Assembly: GCA_937996655.1 (NCBI GenBank)
Contig: CALKUK010000004.1
Span: forward strand, 1-14,092
Length of the DNA stretch: 14,092 bases
Origin: an uncultured Sphingomonadaceae bacterium
GTDB taxonomy: Bacteria > Pseudomonadota > Alphaproteobacteria > Sphingomonadales > Sphingomonadaceae
Reading direction: 5' to 3'
This document shows positions 1 to 5,808 of the stretch, one piece after another; the first letter of the stretch is position 1; every line of letters begins with the position of its first letter. The position numbers were made by a program, and so were the translations under genes. Under the pieces are notes generated by a model, which was not told where the DNA came from, searched no databases, and saw only the letters and a list, made by a program, of their open reading frames with translations.

Positions 1-60
1 TAAGTTATATATATACTTAGACTACATACTACCTACCTGTAAGCCTGTAGACGACCGTCT
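1..60. other. AT-rich leader with short inverted repeats
   Basis: Bases 1-19 are almost pure A/T with complementary ends (TAAGT at 1-5, ACTTA at 15-19). A second small inverted repeat, AGACG/CGTCT, lies at 49-53 and 56-60. No reading frame with a ribosome site is present. An AT-rich patch beside a short-repeat array is a common layout for an origin or unwinding element, but it is also compatible with a promoter for genes left of the window. That assignment is inference. Confidence 0.35.
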
Positions 61-70
61 ATCCACGATA

Positions 71-157
71 CGATGAAACGATGAAACGATGAGACGATGA
101 TACGATGAGACGATGAAACGGTCATCATCGAACCGATGAAACGACGATACGATGATC
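71..157 (+). repeat. 8-bp tandem array, CGATGAAA-type units
   Basis: Six head-to-tail 8-bp units run from 71 to 118: CGATGAAA, CGATGAAA, CGATGAGA, CGATGATA, CGATGAGA, CGATGAAA. After a 15-bp interruption containing CATCATCG there are further units at 134 (CGATGAAA), 142 (CGACGATA) and 150 (CGATGATC). The CGATGA core is kept and the last two or three bases vary. No coding frame explains it. It could be an iteron-like origin array or a multi-copy protein-binding site for the promoter that follows. Confidence 0.75.
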
Positions 158-160
158 ATC
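151..160. repeat. perfect 10-bp palindrome at the junction of the two arrays
   Basis: GATGATCATC equals its own reverse complement. It sits exactly where the GATG units of the left array stop and the CATC units of the right array begin, so it is the centre of a larger imperfect mirror: GATG on the top strand to the left, GATG on the bottom strand to the right. A dimeric protein could nucleate here. Confidence 0.6.
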
Positions 161-188
161 CACTCATCCAATCATCCATTCATCCACT
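157..188 (-). repeat. 8-bp tandem array, CATCCANT units
   Basis: Four 8-bp units follow one another: CATCCACT (157), CATCCAAT (165), CATCCATT (173), CATCCACT (181). Read on the minus strand each contains GATG, so the array has the same 8-bp period and core as the left array but the opposite orientation. It ends 2 bp before the -35 hexamer of the next promoter. Confidence 0.7.
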
Positions 189-190
189 CG

Positions 191-219
191 TTGACGTAAC
201 GCGATACACCGATCATAAT
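191..219 (+). promoter_or_regulatory. sigma-70-type promoter for the first rightward operon
   Basis: TTGACG (191-196), a 17-nt spacer, then CATAAT (214-219). Each hexamer matches the consensus at five of six positions, and TTGACG is the usual -35 in alphaproteobacterial housekeeping promoters. Transcription would start near 226, giving a leader of about 25 nt before the gene at 253. This is the best promoter seen in the window. The repeat arrays abut it upstream. Confidence 0.7.
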
Positions 220-252
220 CCATTCGATGATTGGATTTTCATGGAGTAGATG

Positions 253-828
253 ATGGCCGACATTGAACGCGCGCGGGTGAAGGGTTCCTGGGCCCGTGAC
301 GCCAACCTGTATCTGGCTGGCGCTTCCGAGATCGCTGAAGTCGACATGGTGGCGATGACGATGGAGCGGACGTGGGGAGCTGACCGCTTGCGTCTGCTTC
401 CAGGCATTGGTCCCGAACTGCGAGCGAAGTTCGACTCTCAACGCGTCCGGTTCAACACGGCGATTTACGAGGGCAGCCTTGAAGACGTGAAGACCGAGAG
501 CCGTCGCATGATCAACGCCTGGCGGGCTCTGGACAAAGCCGCGACGGCACACGGCGACGACAAACTGCCCGTCGTGGTGTGGGAGTTCGAGCACGACGGC
601 AAAGTCGTGGCTCTGGTTCGTGACGACGAGTGCCTGGGCTGCGTCCGCCCCGAAGGCCGCGCCATGGTCGTGATCACCCTGGCCGAGATCAAAAACCTTC
701 TCGACCACTACGCCAAGGTCTGCGACGTGAAAGCTTCCTTCCCCGGCGCCCGTGTAACCGGTTTTTCCGTCCCCACCGATCCCGTTGCCTGGGGTGGGCG
801 TCTCGTAGACGACGACATCCCCTTCTAA
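253..828 (+). CDS. unknown phage protein with an SSB-like C-terminal tip (DDDIPF)
   Basis: A 191-residue protein of no recognised fold. Residues 1-100 look mostly helical and charged; about 105-150 look like a short beta-rich segment (VVVWEFEHDGKVVALVRDDE) followed by a helix. The last six residues are DDDIPF, identical to the C-terminal tip that bacterial SSB uses to recruit PriA, RecQ, ExoI, RecO and other partners. No OB-fold SSB sequence is visible, so it may mimic SSB or recruit host repair and replication enzymes; that is inference. Start: GGAG (243-246) is 6 nt from the ATG at 253 but only 3 nt from the ATG at 250, so 253 is preferred. First gene of the operon behind the 191-219 promoter. 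Confidence 0.8.
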   Translation: MADIERARVKGSWARDANLYLAGASEIAEVDMVAMTMERTWGADRLRLLPGIGPELRAKFDSQRVRFNTAIYEGSLEDVKTESRRMINAWRALDKAATAHGDDKLPVVVWEFEHDGKVVALVRDDECLGCVRPEGRAMVVITLAEIKNLLDHYAKVCDVKASFPGARVTGFSVPTDPVAWGGRLVDDDIPF

Positions 829-943
829 GCTGTGCGGTGCATATGTTTTATCGGGGTTGCTCTGCGCCCTGGTATGGTTCAAGCGGGGGTGGGTTGTTTG
901 AGCGTTTTTGCCCTTCCCCGCACAACGATCTTTGGAGTTGCGC

Positions 944-1312
944 ATGATCACGTTTTTGATTTCCGAGGGGCGTGATGGTCGAACTGTCTGCCGTCATGGT
1001 TCAGTTGTGCTGGAAGATGACGATCCGGTGGGGCGTATCGCGCGGGATCTTGTAGAGGTCGGTGTGGAAGATCAGCCCTGGCAGCAGGTTCGTGACGGCG
1101 TTGTGGTGCTGTATGGGGCTTCGTTGTTTTTGCTGGCGTCTCGCGTTCTGTCCGAAACGCCTGACGGGCTGTTTTTGAAATGGTGGCGTCAGCACCCCAA
1201 GGGTGTTCTGCGTCCTGTTTTGGCGGGCATAGTTGCCGGGTTGATTTCCGAGGCTGCTAGTCGTAAAAAGCGAACGTCTAACCGCGCTTCAGCAAAAAGC
1301 GCGTCAAACTGA
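944..1312 (+). CDS. hypothetical protein
   Basis: A 122-residue protein that I do not recognise. It starts with a strand-rich N-terminus (MITFLISEGRDGRTVCRHGS) and has a mixed middle. The stretch around residues 62-95 contains hydrophobic segments (VLRPVLAGIVAGLI) but no clear membrane helix pair. The last 20 residues are Lys/Arg/Ser/Ala-rich and probably disordered or nucleic-acid-binding. ATG 944 is chosen because GGAG at 934-937 sits 6 nt upstream; an in-frame TTG at 908 has no ribosome site. The 115-nt gap before it contains only a doubtful 34-codon frame. Second gene of the operon ahead of gapR. Confidence 0.65.
   Translation: MITFLISEGRDGRTVCRHGSVVLEDDDPVGRIARDLVEVGVEDQPWQQVRDGVVVLYGASLFLLASRVLSETPDGLFLKWWRQHPKGVLRPVLAGIVAGLISEAASRKKRTSNRASAKSASN
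1283..1303 (+). other. hairpin just upstream of the gapR-like gene
   Basis: CGCGCTT (1283-1289) and AAGCGCG (1297-1303) form a perfect 7-bp stem with a 7-nt loop. No T run follows, so it is not a terminator. It lies within the last codons of the preceding gene, 8 nt before the AAGGAGG ribosome site of the next one, so it could affect coupling or mRNA stability. Confidence 0.4.
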
Positions 1313-1323
1313 AGGAGGATTTT

Positions 1324-1614
1324 ATGAGTTCAGACACTGTTGGCGACAATTCGGCTGCCCGATTGCTTTCACTTGTTGAGAGGATCGAACGGCTGGATGA
1401 AGAGGTCATCGCGTTGAAGGGTGACATCAAGGACATTTTCGCTGAGGCCAAATCGGCAGGGTTCGACGTTCCGGCGCTGCGTGTTCTTTTGCGCATGCGG
1501 AAAGAAGACGCATCGAAACGTGAGGAGCGTGAGATGCTGGTGGCGACGTATGCACGGGCTCTTGGCATGCTGTCTGATCTGCCGCTCGGCAAGGCGGCGT
1601 TGGAACGGGTCTGA
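1324..1614 (+). CDS. gapR: GapR-like nucleoid-associated protein (DUF2312 family)
   Basis: A 96-residue protein matching the GapR/DUF2312 family (about 90 residues in Caulobacter). The diagnostic parts are a long helix with the pattern LxxLVERIERLDEE at about 14-28, DIKDIFAEAKSAGFDVPALR at about 35-54, then LRMRKEDASKREERE at about 56-70, and a C-terminal helix with YARALGML. Family knowledge: GapR is a small basic dimer/tetramer that encircles overtwisted DNA ahead of moving polymerases and stimulates type II topoisomerases. A phage copy would plausibly relieve positive supercoils during phage replication or compete with host GapR (inference). Start supported by a strong AAGGAGG (1312-1318). 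Its TGA overlaps the next ATG (TGATG). Confidence 0.9.
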   Translation: MSSDTVGDNSAARLLSLVERIERLDEEVIALKGDIKDIFAEAKSAGFDVPALRVLLRMRKEDASKREEREMLVATYARALGMLSDLPLGKAALERV

Positions 1615-1868
1615 TGCTGTTGTTCGTCGACGCCGTGGAAGAACTGTTCGGCTTGTTGGTGTCCGGTCACGTTTTGCAGGAGCATCGTGCCCGGGTTCGC
1701 CGGATTGGGTGGGATTTGTTTTACACCGATGGGCTGCTTGGCATGCAGGCGGCGTATCGAGCGGTGTGCGACGAATGGCGTGCTTGCGGGTTCTCAATGG
1801 GTGCTGATCGTCCTCACCCGTCTGAGATCAATAAAGCTTGGGACGGTGTTGGTTACTGGCAATCGTAA
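1614..1868 (+). CDS. hypothetical protein coupled to gapR
   Basis: An 84-residue protein that I do not recognise. It is rich in aromatic residues, with five Trp and two Tyr, and apparently helical: residues 1-30 form an amphipathic segment (FVDAVEELFGLLVSGHVLQE), and 30-60 contain RRIGWDLFYTDGLLGMQAAYRAV. The ATG shares one base with the gapR stop codon (TGATG) and has no strong ribosome site of its own, so it is probably translated by re-initiation after gapR and may be made in proportion to it. It could be a GapR partner or simply a neighbour. Confidence 0.65.
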   Translation: MLLFVDAVEELFGLLVSGHVLQEHRARVRRIGWDLFYTDGLLGMQAAYRAVCDEWRACGFSMGADRPHPSEINKAWDGVGYWQS

Positions 1869-1879
1869 AGGATTATAAC

Positions 1880-2143
1880 ATGGTCAAGATTGATAAAGAC
1901 GTGCCTCTTCCTGCGCATTATGGCGCTGGCCGGAAAAAGGGTTCGGAGTTTCCGTTTCGGGAAATGACGATTGGTGATTCGTTTTTTGTGCCTGGGCGCA
2001 CGATCAACCGGATCCCGCCTGGCAGCGGCTTGAAAGGGTTTTCGACGTCGTGGGCTCGTATCCACATGCCCGAGGCTAAATGGCTGACGCGTTCGGCGGT
2101 GGTCGATGGTGTTCAGGGCGTGCGCGTCTGGAGGATCAAATGA
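1880..2143 (+). CDS. small conserved phage protein (GDSFFVPG motif)
   Basis: An 87-residue protein resembling a family of small phage proteins with the layout VPLP...(Y/F)PFxxMxxGDSFFVP, then a short helix and a C-terminal strand ending in RVWR. Here VPLP is at residues 7-10, FPFREMTIGDSFFVPG at about 25-40, and VRVWRIK ends the protein. Function unknown. AAGGA (1868-1872) precedes the ATG by 7 nt; an upstream in-frame start at 1838 would overlap the previous gene without a ribosome site. Its first 17 residues resemble the N-terminus of the next gene. The ATG of the next gene overlaps its stop by 4 nt. Confidence 0.75.
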   Translation: MVKIDKDVPLPAHYGAGRKKGSEFPFREMTIGDSFFVPGRTINRIPPGSGLKGFSTSWARIHMPEAKWLTRSAVVDGVQGVRVWRIK

Positions 2144-2415
2144 TCACGATTGAGACCGGCGTTCAGATCCCGAAGCGGTATGCACGACGCGCTGACATGA
2201 AGCACGTCAAGCCGGTGGATTGCTCGGCGCAGCATCTGATTGATCTGATGAAGACATTGCCGATGTCTTTGAGGGATTTGTCTGAGTGCTCGGGTGTGCA
2301 TGAGGCCACCGTCTATCGGTGGCTGAGTGGTGTTGCCCGTGTTCCGGCGTCGGTGATCCGAATGCTGGAATTGATGCTGGTCGTCGATACGCCGTATAGC
2401 TACGAAGAAAATTGA
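2140..2415 (+). CDS. small helix-turn-helix protein (Cro/XRE-like)
   Basis: A 91-residue protein. Residues about 41-64 (MSLRDLSECSGVHEATVYRW) fit a helix-turn-helix, with the turn Gly at 52 and a recognition helix HEATVYRWLSG, followed by VPASVIRMLELML as a packing helix. This is the pattern of lambda Cro/XRE-like DNA-binding proteins, so it probably regulates phage transcription. The first 17 residues (ITIETGVQIPKRYARR) are an extension shared in pattern with the preceding gene. GGAGG (2130-2134) lies 5 nt before the ATG, which overlaps the previous stop (ATGA). It is the last gene before an intrinsic terminator. Possible targets are the promoter arrays at the left edge or the divergent region at 6.5 kb; both are unproven. 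Confidence 0.75.
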   Translation: MITIETGVQIPKRYARRADMKHVKPVDCSAQHLIDLMKTLPMSLRDLSECSGVHEATVYRWLSGVARVPASVIRMLELMLVVDTPYSYEEN

Positions 2416-2424
2416 TTTCTGTTT

Positions 2425-2457
2425 ATAAACCAGCCCTCACAAGGCTGGTTTATTTTT
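2425..2457 (+). terminator. intrinsic terminator after the HTH gene
   Basis: ATAAACCAGCC (2425-2435) pairs perfectly with GGCTGGTTTAT (2443-2453) around the 7-nt loop CTCACAA. A run of five T (2453-2457) follows. This is a textbook factor-independent terminator. The next gene's GGAGG begins at 2458, directly after the T run. Confidence 0.9.
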
Positions 2458-2467
2458 GGAGGTGCTT

Positions 2468-2635
2468 ATGGGTGAGTGGGGATATTGGCTGAATAATCAG
2501 TGGATCAGGGTTTCGCGTGAGCCCATTATTCGATCCGGTTTGCGTGCGCCGTGCACAATTACCCGGCCTGATGGTCGGGTTTTGGAAATTGTTGAGTTAG
2601 ATCAAGGAGATGACGATGACACGAACGATAACTGA
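2468..2635 (+). CDS. 55-residue hypothetical protein after the terminator
   Basis: A short frame starting MGEWGYWLNNQWIRVSREP and ending in an acidic tail (DQGDDDDTND). It is supported by GGAGG at 2458-2462, spaced 5 nt from the ATG, and by a 20-nt overlap with the next gene. The pattern Gly-x-Trp...Trp-Ile-x-Val, followed by two short strand-like segments (PCTITRPDGRVLEIVEL), suggests a small beta-rich domain. No function recognised. Because it lies right behind the terminator, it needs read-through or a promoter within 2400-2450 to be expressed. Confidence 0.55.
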   Translation: MGEWGYWLNNQWIRVSREPIIRSGLRAPCTITRPDGRVLEIVELDQGDDDDTNDN

Positions 2636-2846
2636 TTTGGCGGGTGTTTTGCAGAAAGCGGGTGACGATCTGGGCGATATGATTGGCCAGGGGTGCTTTT
2701 TGCGGTGCCGCAAAGATGTTGAATTGCGACTGCGGGAAATTGGCAACGTGATCGACGACGTTTGGAGCGAACTGGATGCTCAGGAATATCACAAAGAAAA
2801 AGTTAAGAAGCGTGGGTTTTGGGTTTGGCTGCTTAATCGGAATTGA
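2616..2846 (+). CDS. small helical hypothetical protein
   Basis: A 76-residue charged, mostly helical protein (MTRTITDLAGVLQKAGDDLG...; KDVELRLREIGNVIDDVWSE) with a basic Trp-rich C-terminus (KKRGFWVWLLNRN) that could contact nucleic acid or membrane. Two ATGs are possible, 2610 and 2616. AAGGAG (2604-2609) abuts 2610 directly but is 6 nt from 2616, so 2616 is chosen. It overlaps the preceding small gene by 20 nt, and its TGA overlaps the TTG start of the next gene, implying translational coupling. No family recognised. Confidence 0.6.
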   Translation: MTRTITDLAGVLQKAGDDLGDMIGQGCFLRCRKDVELRLREIGNVIDDVWSELDAQEYHKEKVKKRGFWVWLLNRN

Positions 2847-3535
2847 AAGTGACGATCCATTATCATGGCACGCCCATCAGCCCAATTTCTGTTCTTTATG
2901 AATTGGGCGGTGGTTTTTTTTGTATTTCTCACATGAAACCCCAAGACGTAAAAAGGTGCCACGACATAGGACAAGGTTGCATGCTGGACAATGGCGCATT
3001 TTCCAAATGGAAAAGCGGCAAACAAACCAATTGGAAAGCATTTTATGAATGGGCAGACAAGTGGTTGGATTATCCGACGACCTGGGCAATACCGCCTGAT
3101 GTCATTGATGCTCCGTCGCAAGAGCAAGATGCATTGTTGAATGAATGGCCGCATGGCAAACGCCAGGCCGGTCCTGTTTGGCATATGGATGAGCCTATTT
3201 CGCGTTTATGCCGGTTGATTGATGATGGCTGGTCGAGGGTTTGCATAGGTTCTACGGCTGAATATGCAGCCGTGTTGTCTGAGGCGTGGCGCCGTCGAAT
3301 GGACGATACGTGGCGGCAGCTCAATGCGACGTTTCAGAGGACGCCGCATATACACATGTTGCGCGGCATGGCGTGTTCTGGTTTGGAGTATCCGTTTGCG
3401 TCCGTTGACAGCACGGACATTGGACAAAATCACCATCGGCAGCAAAACACAGCCCGAAAAATGGCAGATCGATGGAATACGCTACAATGCCCACCGCGGT
3501 GGATTGAAACGACGGAACAAATGGAATTGTTGTGA
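2843..3535 (+). CDS. TGT/DpdA-like TIM-barrel phage protein (putative base transglycosylase)
   Basis: A 230-residue protein with motifs spaced as in the tRNA-guanine transglycosylase superfamily and in phage relatives: LDNGAFS (48-54), WAIPPDVID (81-89), PVWHMDEP (111-118), VCIGST (133-138), HMLRGM (171-176) and FASVDSTDI (185-193). Asp49, Asp86, Asp189 and Asp192 are candidate active-site acids. Family knowledge: TGT swaps guanine for a 7-deazaguanine base in tRNA, and DpdA does this in DNA. The protein is much shorter than bacterial TGT (about 370 residues), and no TGT-type zinc cluster is evident. No queC, queD, queE or folE gene is seen here. Start is TTG 2843 (TTGA overlap); GTG 2849 is the alternative. 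Substrate and activity are inference. Confidence 0.55.
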   Translation: MKVTIHYHGTPISPISVLYELGGGFFCISHMKPQDVKRCHDIGQGCMLDNGAFSKWKSGKQTNWKAFYEWADKWLDYPTTWAIPPDVIDAPSQEQDALLNEWPHGKRQAGPVWHMDEPISRLCRLIDDGWSRVCIGSTAEYAAVLSEAWRRRMDDTWRQLNATFQRTPHIHMLRGMACSGLEYPFASVDSTDIGQNHHRQQNTARKMADRWNTLQCPPRWIETTEQMELL

Positions 3536-3540
3536 CCGGC

Positions 3541-3576
3541 AGCCGCTTGGCCTTCAATAAAGGCCAGCGGCTTTTT
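3541..3576 (+). terminator. intrinsic terminator of the rightward module, overlapping the convergent gene
   Basis: AGCCGCTTGGCCTT (3541-3554) pairs with AAGGCCAGCGGCT (3560-3572) with one bulged T and a 5-nt loop, and is followed by a T run (3572-3576). It lies 6 nt after the TGT-like gene. The right arm also encodes the last residues and stop of the convergent primase-helicase gene. On the minus strand no T run follows, so termination should be one-way. Confidence 0.85.
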
Positions 3577-5752
3577 CTCCGACAGCAATAAACATCGTCG
3601 GTTTGCGGGCCTCGTCTTTTCCGTCGATGACTTTGATGGCGCCGGTCTGCTTCCATACTTTAATGCACCCGACAATCTTCGACCGGTTTGCTTTGCCGTG
3701 CTTGCCTTCAAGGTCAAGGCTCAGAATGTCGGCGATCAGATATCCAATCCAAGCGTCGGATTTGTCGTTGTCCCGGTAGTGCTCGGGCTTGCTGGCGATC
3801 ATCCTGAGAATGCGGGAAACATGATCCGACGTGATGTCGTCGAGCGGGCTCGGCCACTTCCACGGCACGACAACGCCGACCTTGTCTGAGTCCGATATGC
3901 CGTTTCCGTTCTGTAGATCGACTGATTCCAGCTTATACCAATGGGCGCTTTCAGCCGGTGGCGCTAAGTTTGCTTTGCCGTTATCGGTGCGGAAATAGAA
4001 CCGGCGGTTCTCAATGCCGATCTGCGCCGCCTCTTCCTCCGACATTTGGTTGAGGGCGCGGGCAGATCGAGATGCGGCAATGAGAGCACCGGCACCGCGG
4101 GCGTCCTCGACGGTAACCTCGGCGCCGCCTGTCTTGCGGGAGTGATGCACCTGCTTGATCGCCGCCCGGCATTCGTCGGCGATGGCTGACCACTGCTTTG
4201 ATATCCGGTCGATGGCGTTGTTGTCGTTTTCGGTGACGCGGTGCGACGAGACGAATGGGTCGATGATGGCGACATCAATCGCGTTTTGTTTCATTGTGTC
4301 GATGTAAGCGTCGACGACGGGTTTGAAGATCATCGCGCCATCGCGGGTTTGCTCGCCGAGCACGATCGGCTGTTCGCGTCCGGTGTCCAGGAAGAGGCGG
4401 TTGCCGATGTCGGACTCCTGCAATCCAAAATACTGGATCGCCGCCATGACGCGCCGCGACAATTCCTCCATCGGATCTTCGCCATTAAAGTATGAGACGC
4501 GAAACAGGCCCTTGGGCGTGATGCCAAGGAGGGGCTTGCCGGTGACCATTGCCAGGGCCTCTGCGATGACGAGAGACGATTTGCCGACGCCGCCTGGCGA
4601 GATGTCGAGGGTCAGGAACTTCCGGATGTATTCGGTGCCATAAAGCCAATCCCGCGGCGGGATAAGGTGCGGCGGAATCCATTTGAAAGGCGTGAGAGTG
4701 ATCAAGCTTTTTTCAGGTTCGGCCTGGGGCGTTTGCTCTGCCGCCTTACCGGCGAAAGGGACAACATTATCCGGCTTTGGCTCCTCTCGCTTTGTCGGAG
4801 AGGGGACGGCAGCGTGCTCGGCGATCTTTGTGTTCCACATATTGAGGGCTATTGCCCACTTTTGCCGAAACAAAGTGATGCCGCGGTTCTCACGTTCAAG
4901 CAAATCGTCCTTTGATGCGCCAGGGTCGTATATACGAGGCTGCACCTTCATCACGTAGGCTTGATACGCCTGCTGTAGATCGGCGATGCCGGTCGGCTGG
5001 ATCGGGCAATCTCGATGCAAATTCACCAACCAGCCCCACACATGGCGCGTCATCACGTCCTCACGCCGGTCGACGTAGGAACCAAACGGCGTCATGGCGT
5101 CGTCGGGCGTTCCTGTGCGTTCTGTGGCCGTTTTGTGGGCTGTGCCGCCGTGCTGCTCGACAAGGCTGTCAATGGCGTCGCAGAGCCAGGGCGGGGCATC
5201 TGCGATCTGCACCTGCCAAGGCGCCTTGCCAGCGTCCCAAGCGTATTCCCGACCTGATTCGTGCAGGGATGGCGGCATCATGGCGAAGCCGCCCTGGCCG
5301 CGAATGTCGATGCCCATTGACGTCTTGTTGGTCGGTGACAGCCAATCGTCGGGAGCGCGGAAGAAGAGCTGCCTGCCGCCGCCGCCCGTGGTTTGCGCGA
5401 CGGTTTTGGGTTCGATGGAGTGATTGTAGGTGTCGAGAATGTCGGACCACCACGCTGCCGCCTGAGGCGTTTTGTGCAGGTCAATATCAAGCACGAAGAC
5501 GTTGCTGGAGGCTTTGCCGGTGAGCAGCCCCATGTTGGGGCGACGTGTGTGCAGACCGGCGGGGCCATACCATGTGGCGAAAGTGGTGTCGTCCACGATC
5601 GCGTTTTGGTGCTGGCGCCAGGCGATGGCAGGCCGTTTCCACGATCCGTGCTTGTCTTCGTCGGGCGCCATCGCCGGGACGACCTGCAAGCCGTGCTGAC
5701 GATACATCTCGGCCCAATCTGGAGGGCCAGCGAAGTCGGGATCGAATGTCAT
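3554..5752 (-). CDS. primase-polymerase / superfamily 4-like helicase fusion
   Basis: A 732-residue replication protein. The N-terminal half (about 12-200) is an archaeo-eukaryotic-type primase-polymerase domain: VFVLDIDLHK gives the metal-binding Asp89 and Asp91, the GGGGRQLFF loop lies at 123-131, and IDIRGQGGF at 148-156 supplies the third acid, Asp149. A linker spans 200-345. The C-terminal half is a RepA/AAA_25-type RecA-fold helicase: Walker A GGVGKSS (387-393), NGEDP (423-427), Walker B VAIIDPF (494-500) and QVHHSRK (534-540). The family primes and unwinds phage DNA at forks. The usual primase motif II His (sxH) is replaced by Gln128. ATG 5752 is chosen over the in-frame TTG at 5776, which lacks a ribosome site. 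Downstream partner of the RuvC-like gene, 56 nt apart. Confidence 0.9.
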   Translation of the reverse strand: MTFDPDFAGPPDWAEMYRQHGLQVVPAMAPDEDKHGSWKRPAIAWRQHQNAIVDDTTFATWYGPAGLHTRRPNMGLLTGKASSNVFVLDIDLHKTPQAAAWWSDILDTYNHSIEPKTVAQTTGGGGRQLFFRAPDDWLSPTNKTSMGIDIRGQGGFAMMPPSLHESGREYAWDAGKAPWQVQIADAPPWLCDAIDSLVEQHGGTAHKTATERTGTPDDAMTPFGSYVDRREDVMTRHVWGWLVNLHRDCPIQPTGIADLQQAYQAYVMKVQPRIYDPGASKDDLLERENRGITLFRQKWAIALNMWNTKIAEHAAVPSPTKREEPKPDNVVPFAGKAAEQTPQAEPEKSLITLTPFKWIPPHLIPPRDWLYGTEYIRKFLTLDISPGGVGKSSLVIAEALAMVTGKPLLGITPKGLFRVSYFNGEDPMEELSRRVMAAIQYFGLQESDIGNRLFLDTGREQPIVLGEQTRDGAMIFKPVVDAYIDTMKQNAIDVAIIDPFVSSHRVTENDNNAIDRISKQWSAIADECRAAIKQVHHSRKTGGAEVTVEDARGAGALIAASRSARALNQMSEEEAAQIGIENRRFYFRTDNGKANLAPPAESAHWYKLESVDLQNGNGISDSDKVGVVVPWKWPSPLDDITSDHVSRILRMIASKPEHYRDNDKSDAWIGYLIADILSLDLEGKHGKANRSKIVGCIKVWKQTGAIKVIDGKDEARKPTMFIAVGEKAAGLY

Positions 5753-5808
5753 GTTCGCCTGCGTGTGTAAATTCAATCAATTGCGCGTGTCGTCCCTGCG
5801 CTGGGGAA

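Noticed and set aside
71..188. CRISPR array
   Set aside because: Units are only 8 bp and directly adjacent, with no 20-40 bp spacers and no cas genes nearby.
843..947. A 34-codon frame (MFYRGCSAPWYGS...) whose stop overlaps the ATG at 944
   Set aside because: The ATGA overlap is suggestive of a leader peptide, but there is no ribosome site before its ATG and the composition looks non-coding.
172..951. 259-codon minus-strand frame opposite the DDDIPF protein gene
   Set aside because: It lies antisense to a well-supported gene with a promoter and ribosome site, has no ribosome site of its own, and gives a low-complexity His/Arg-rich product.
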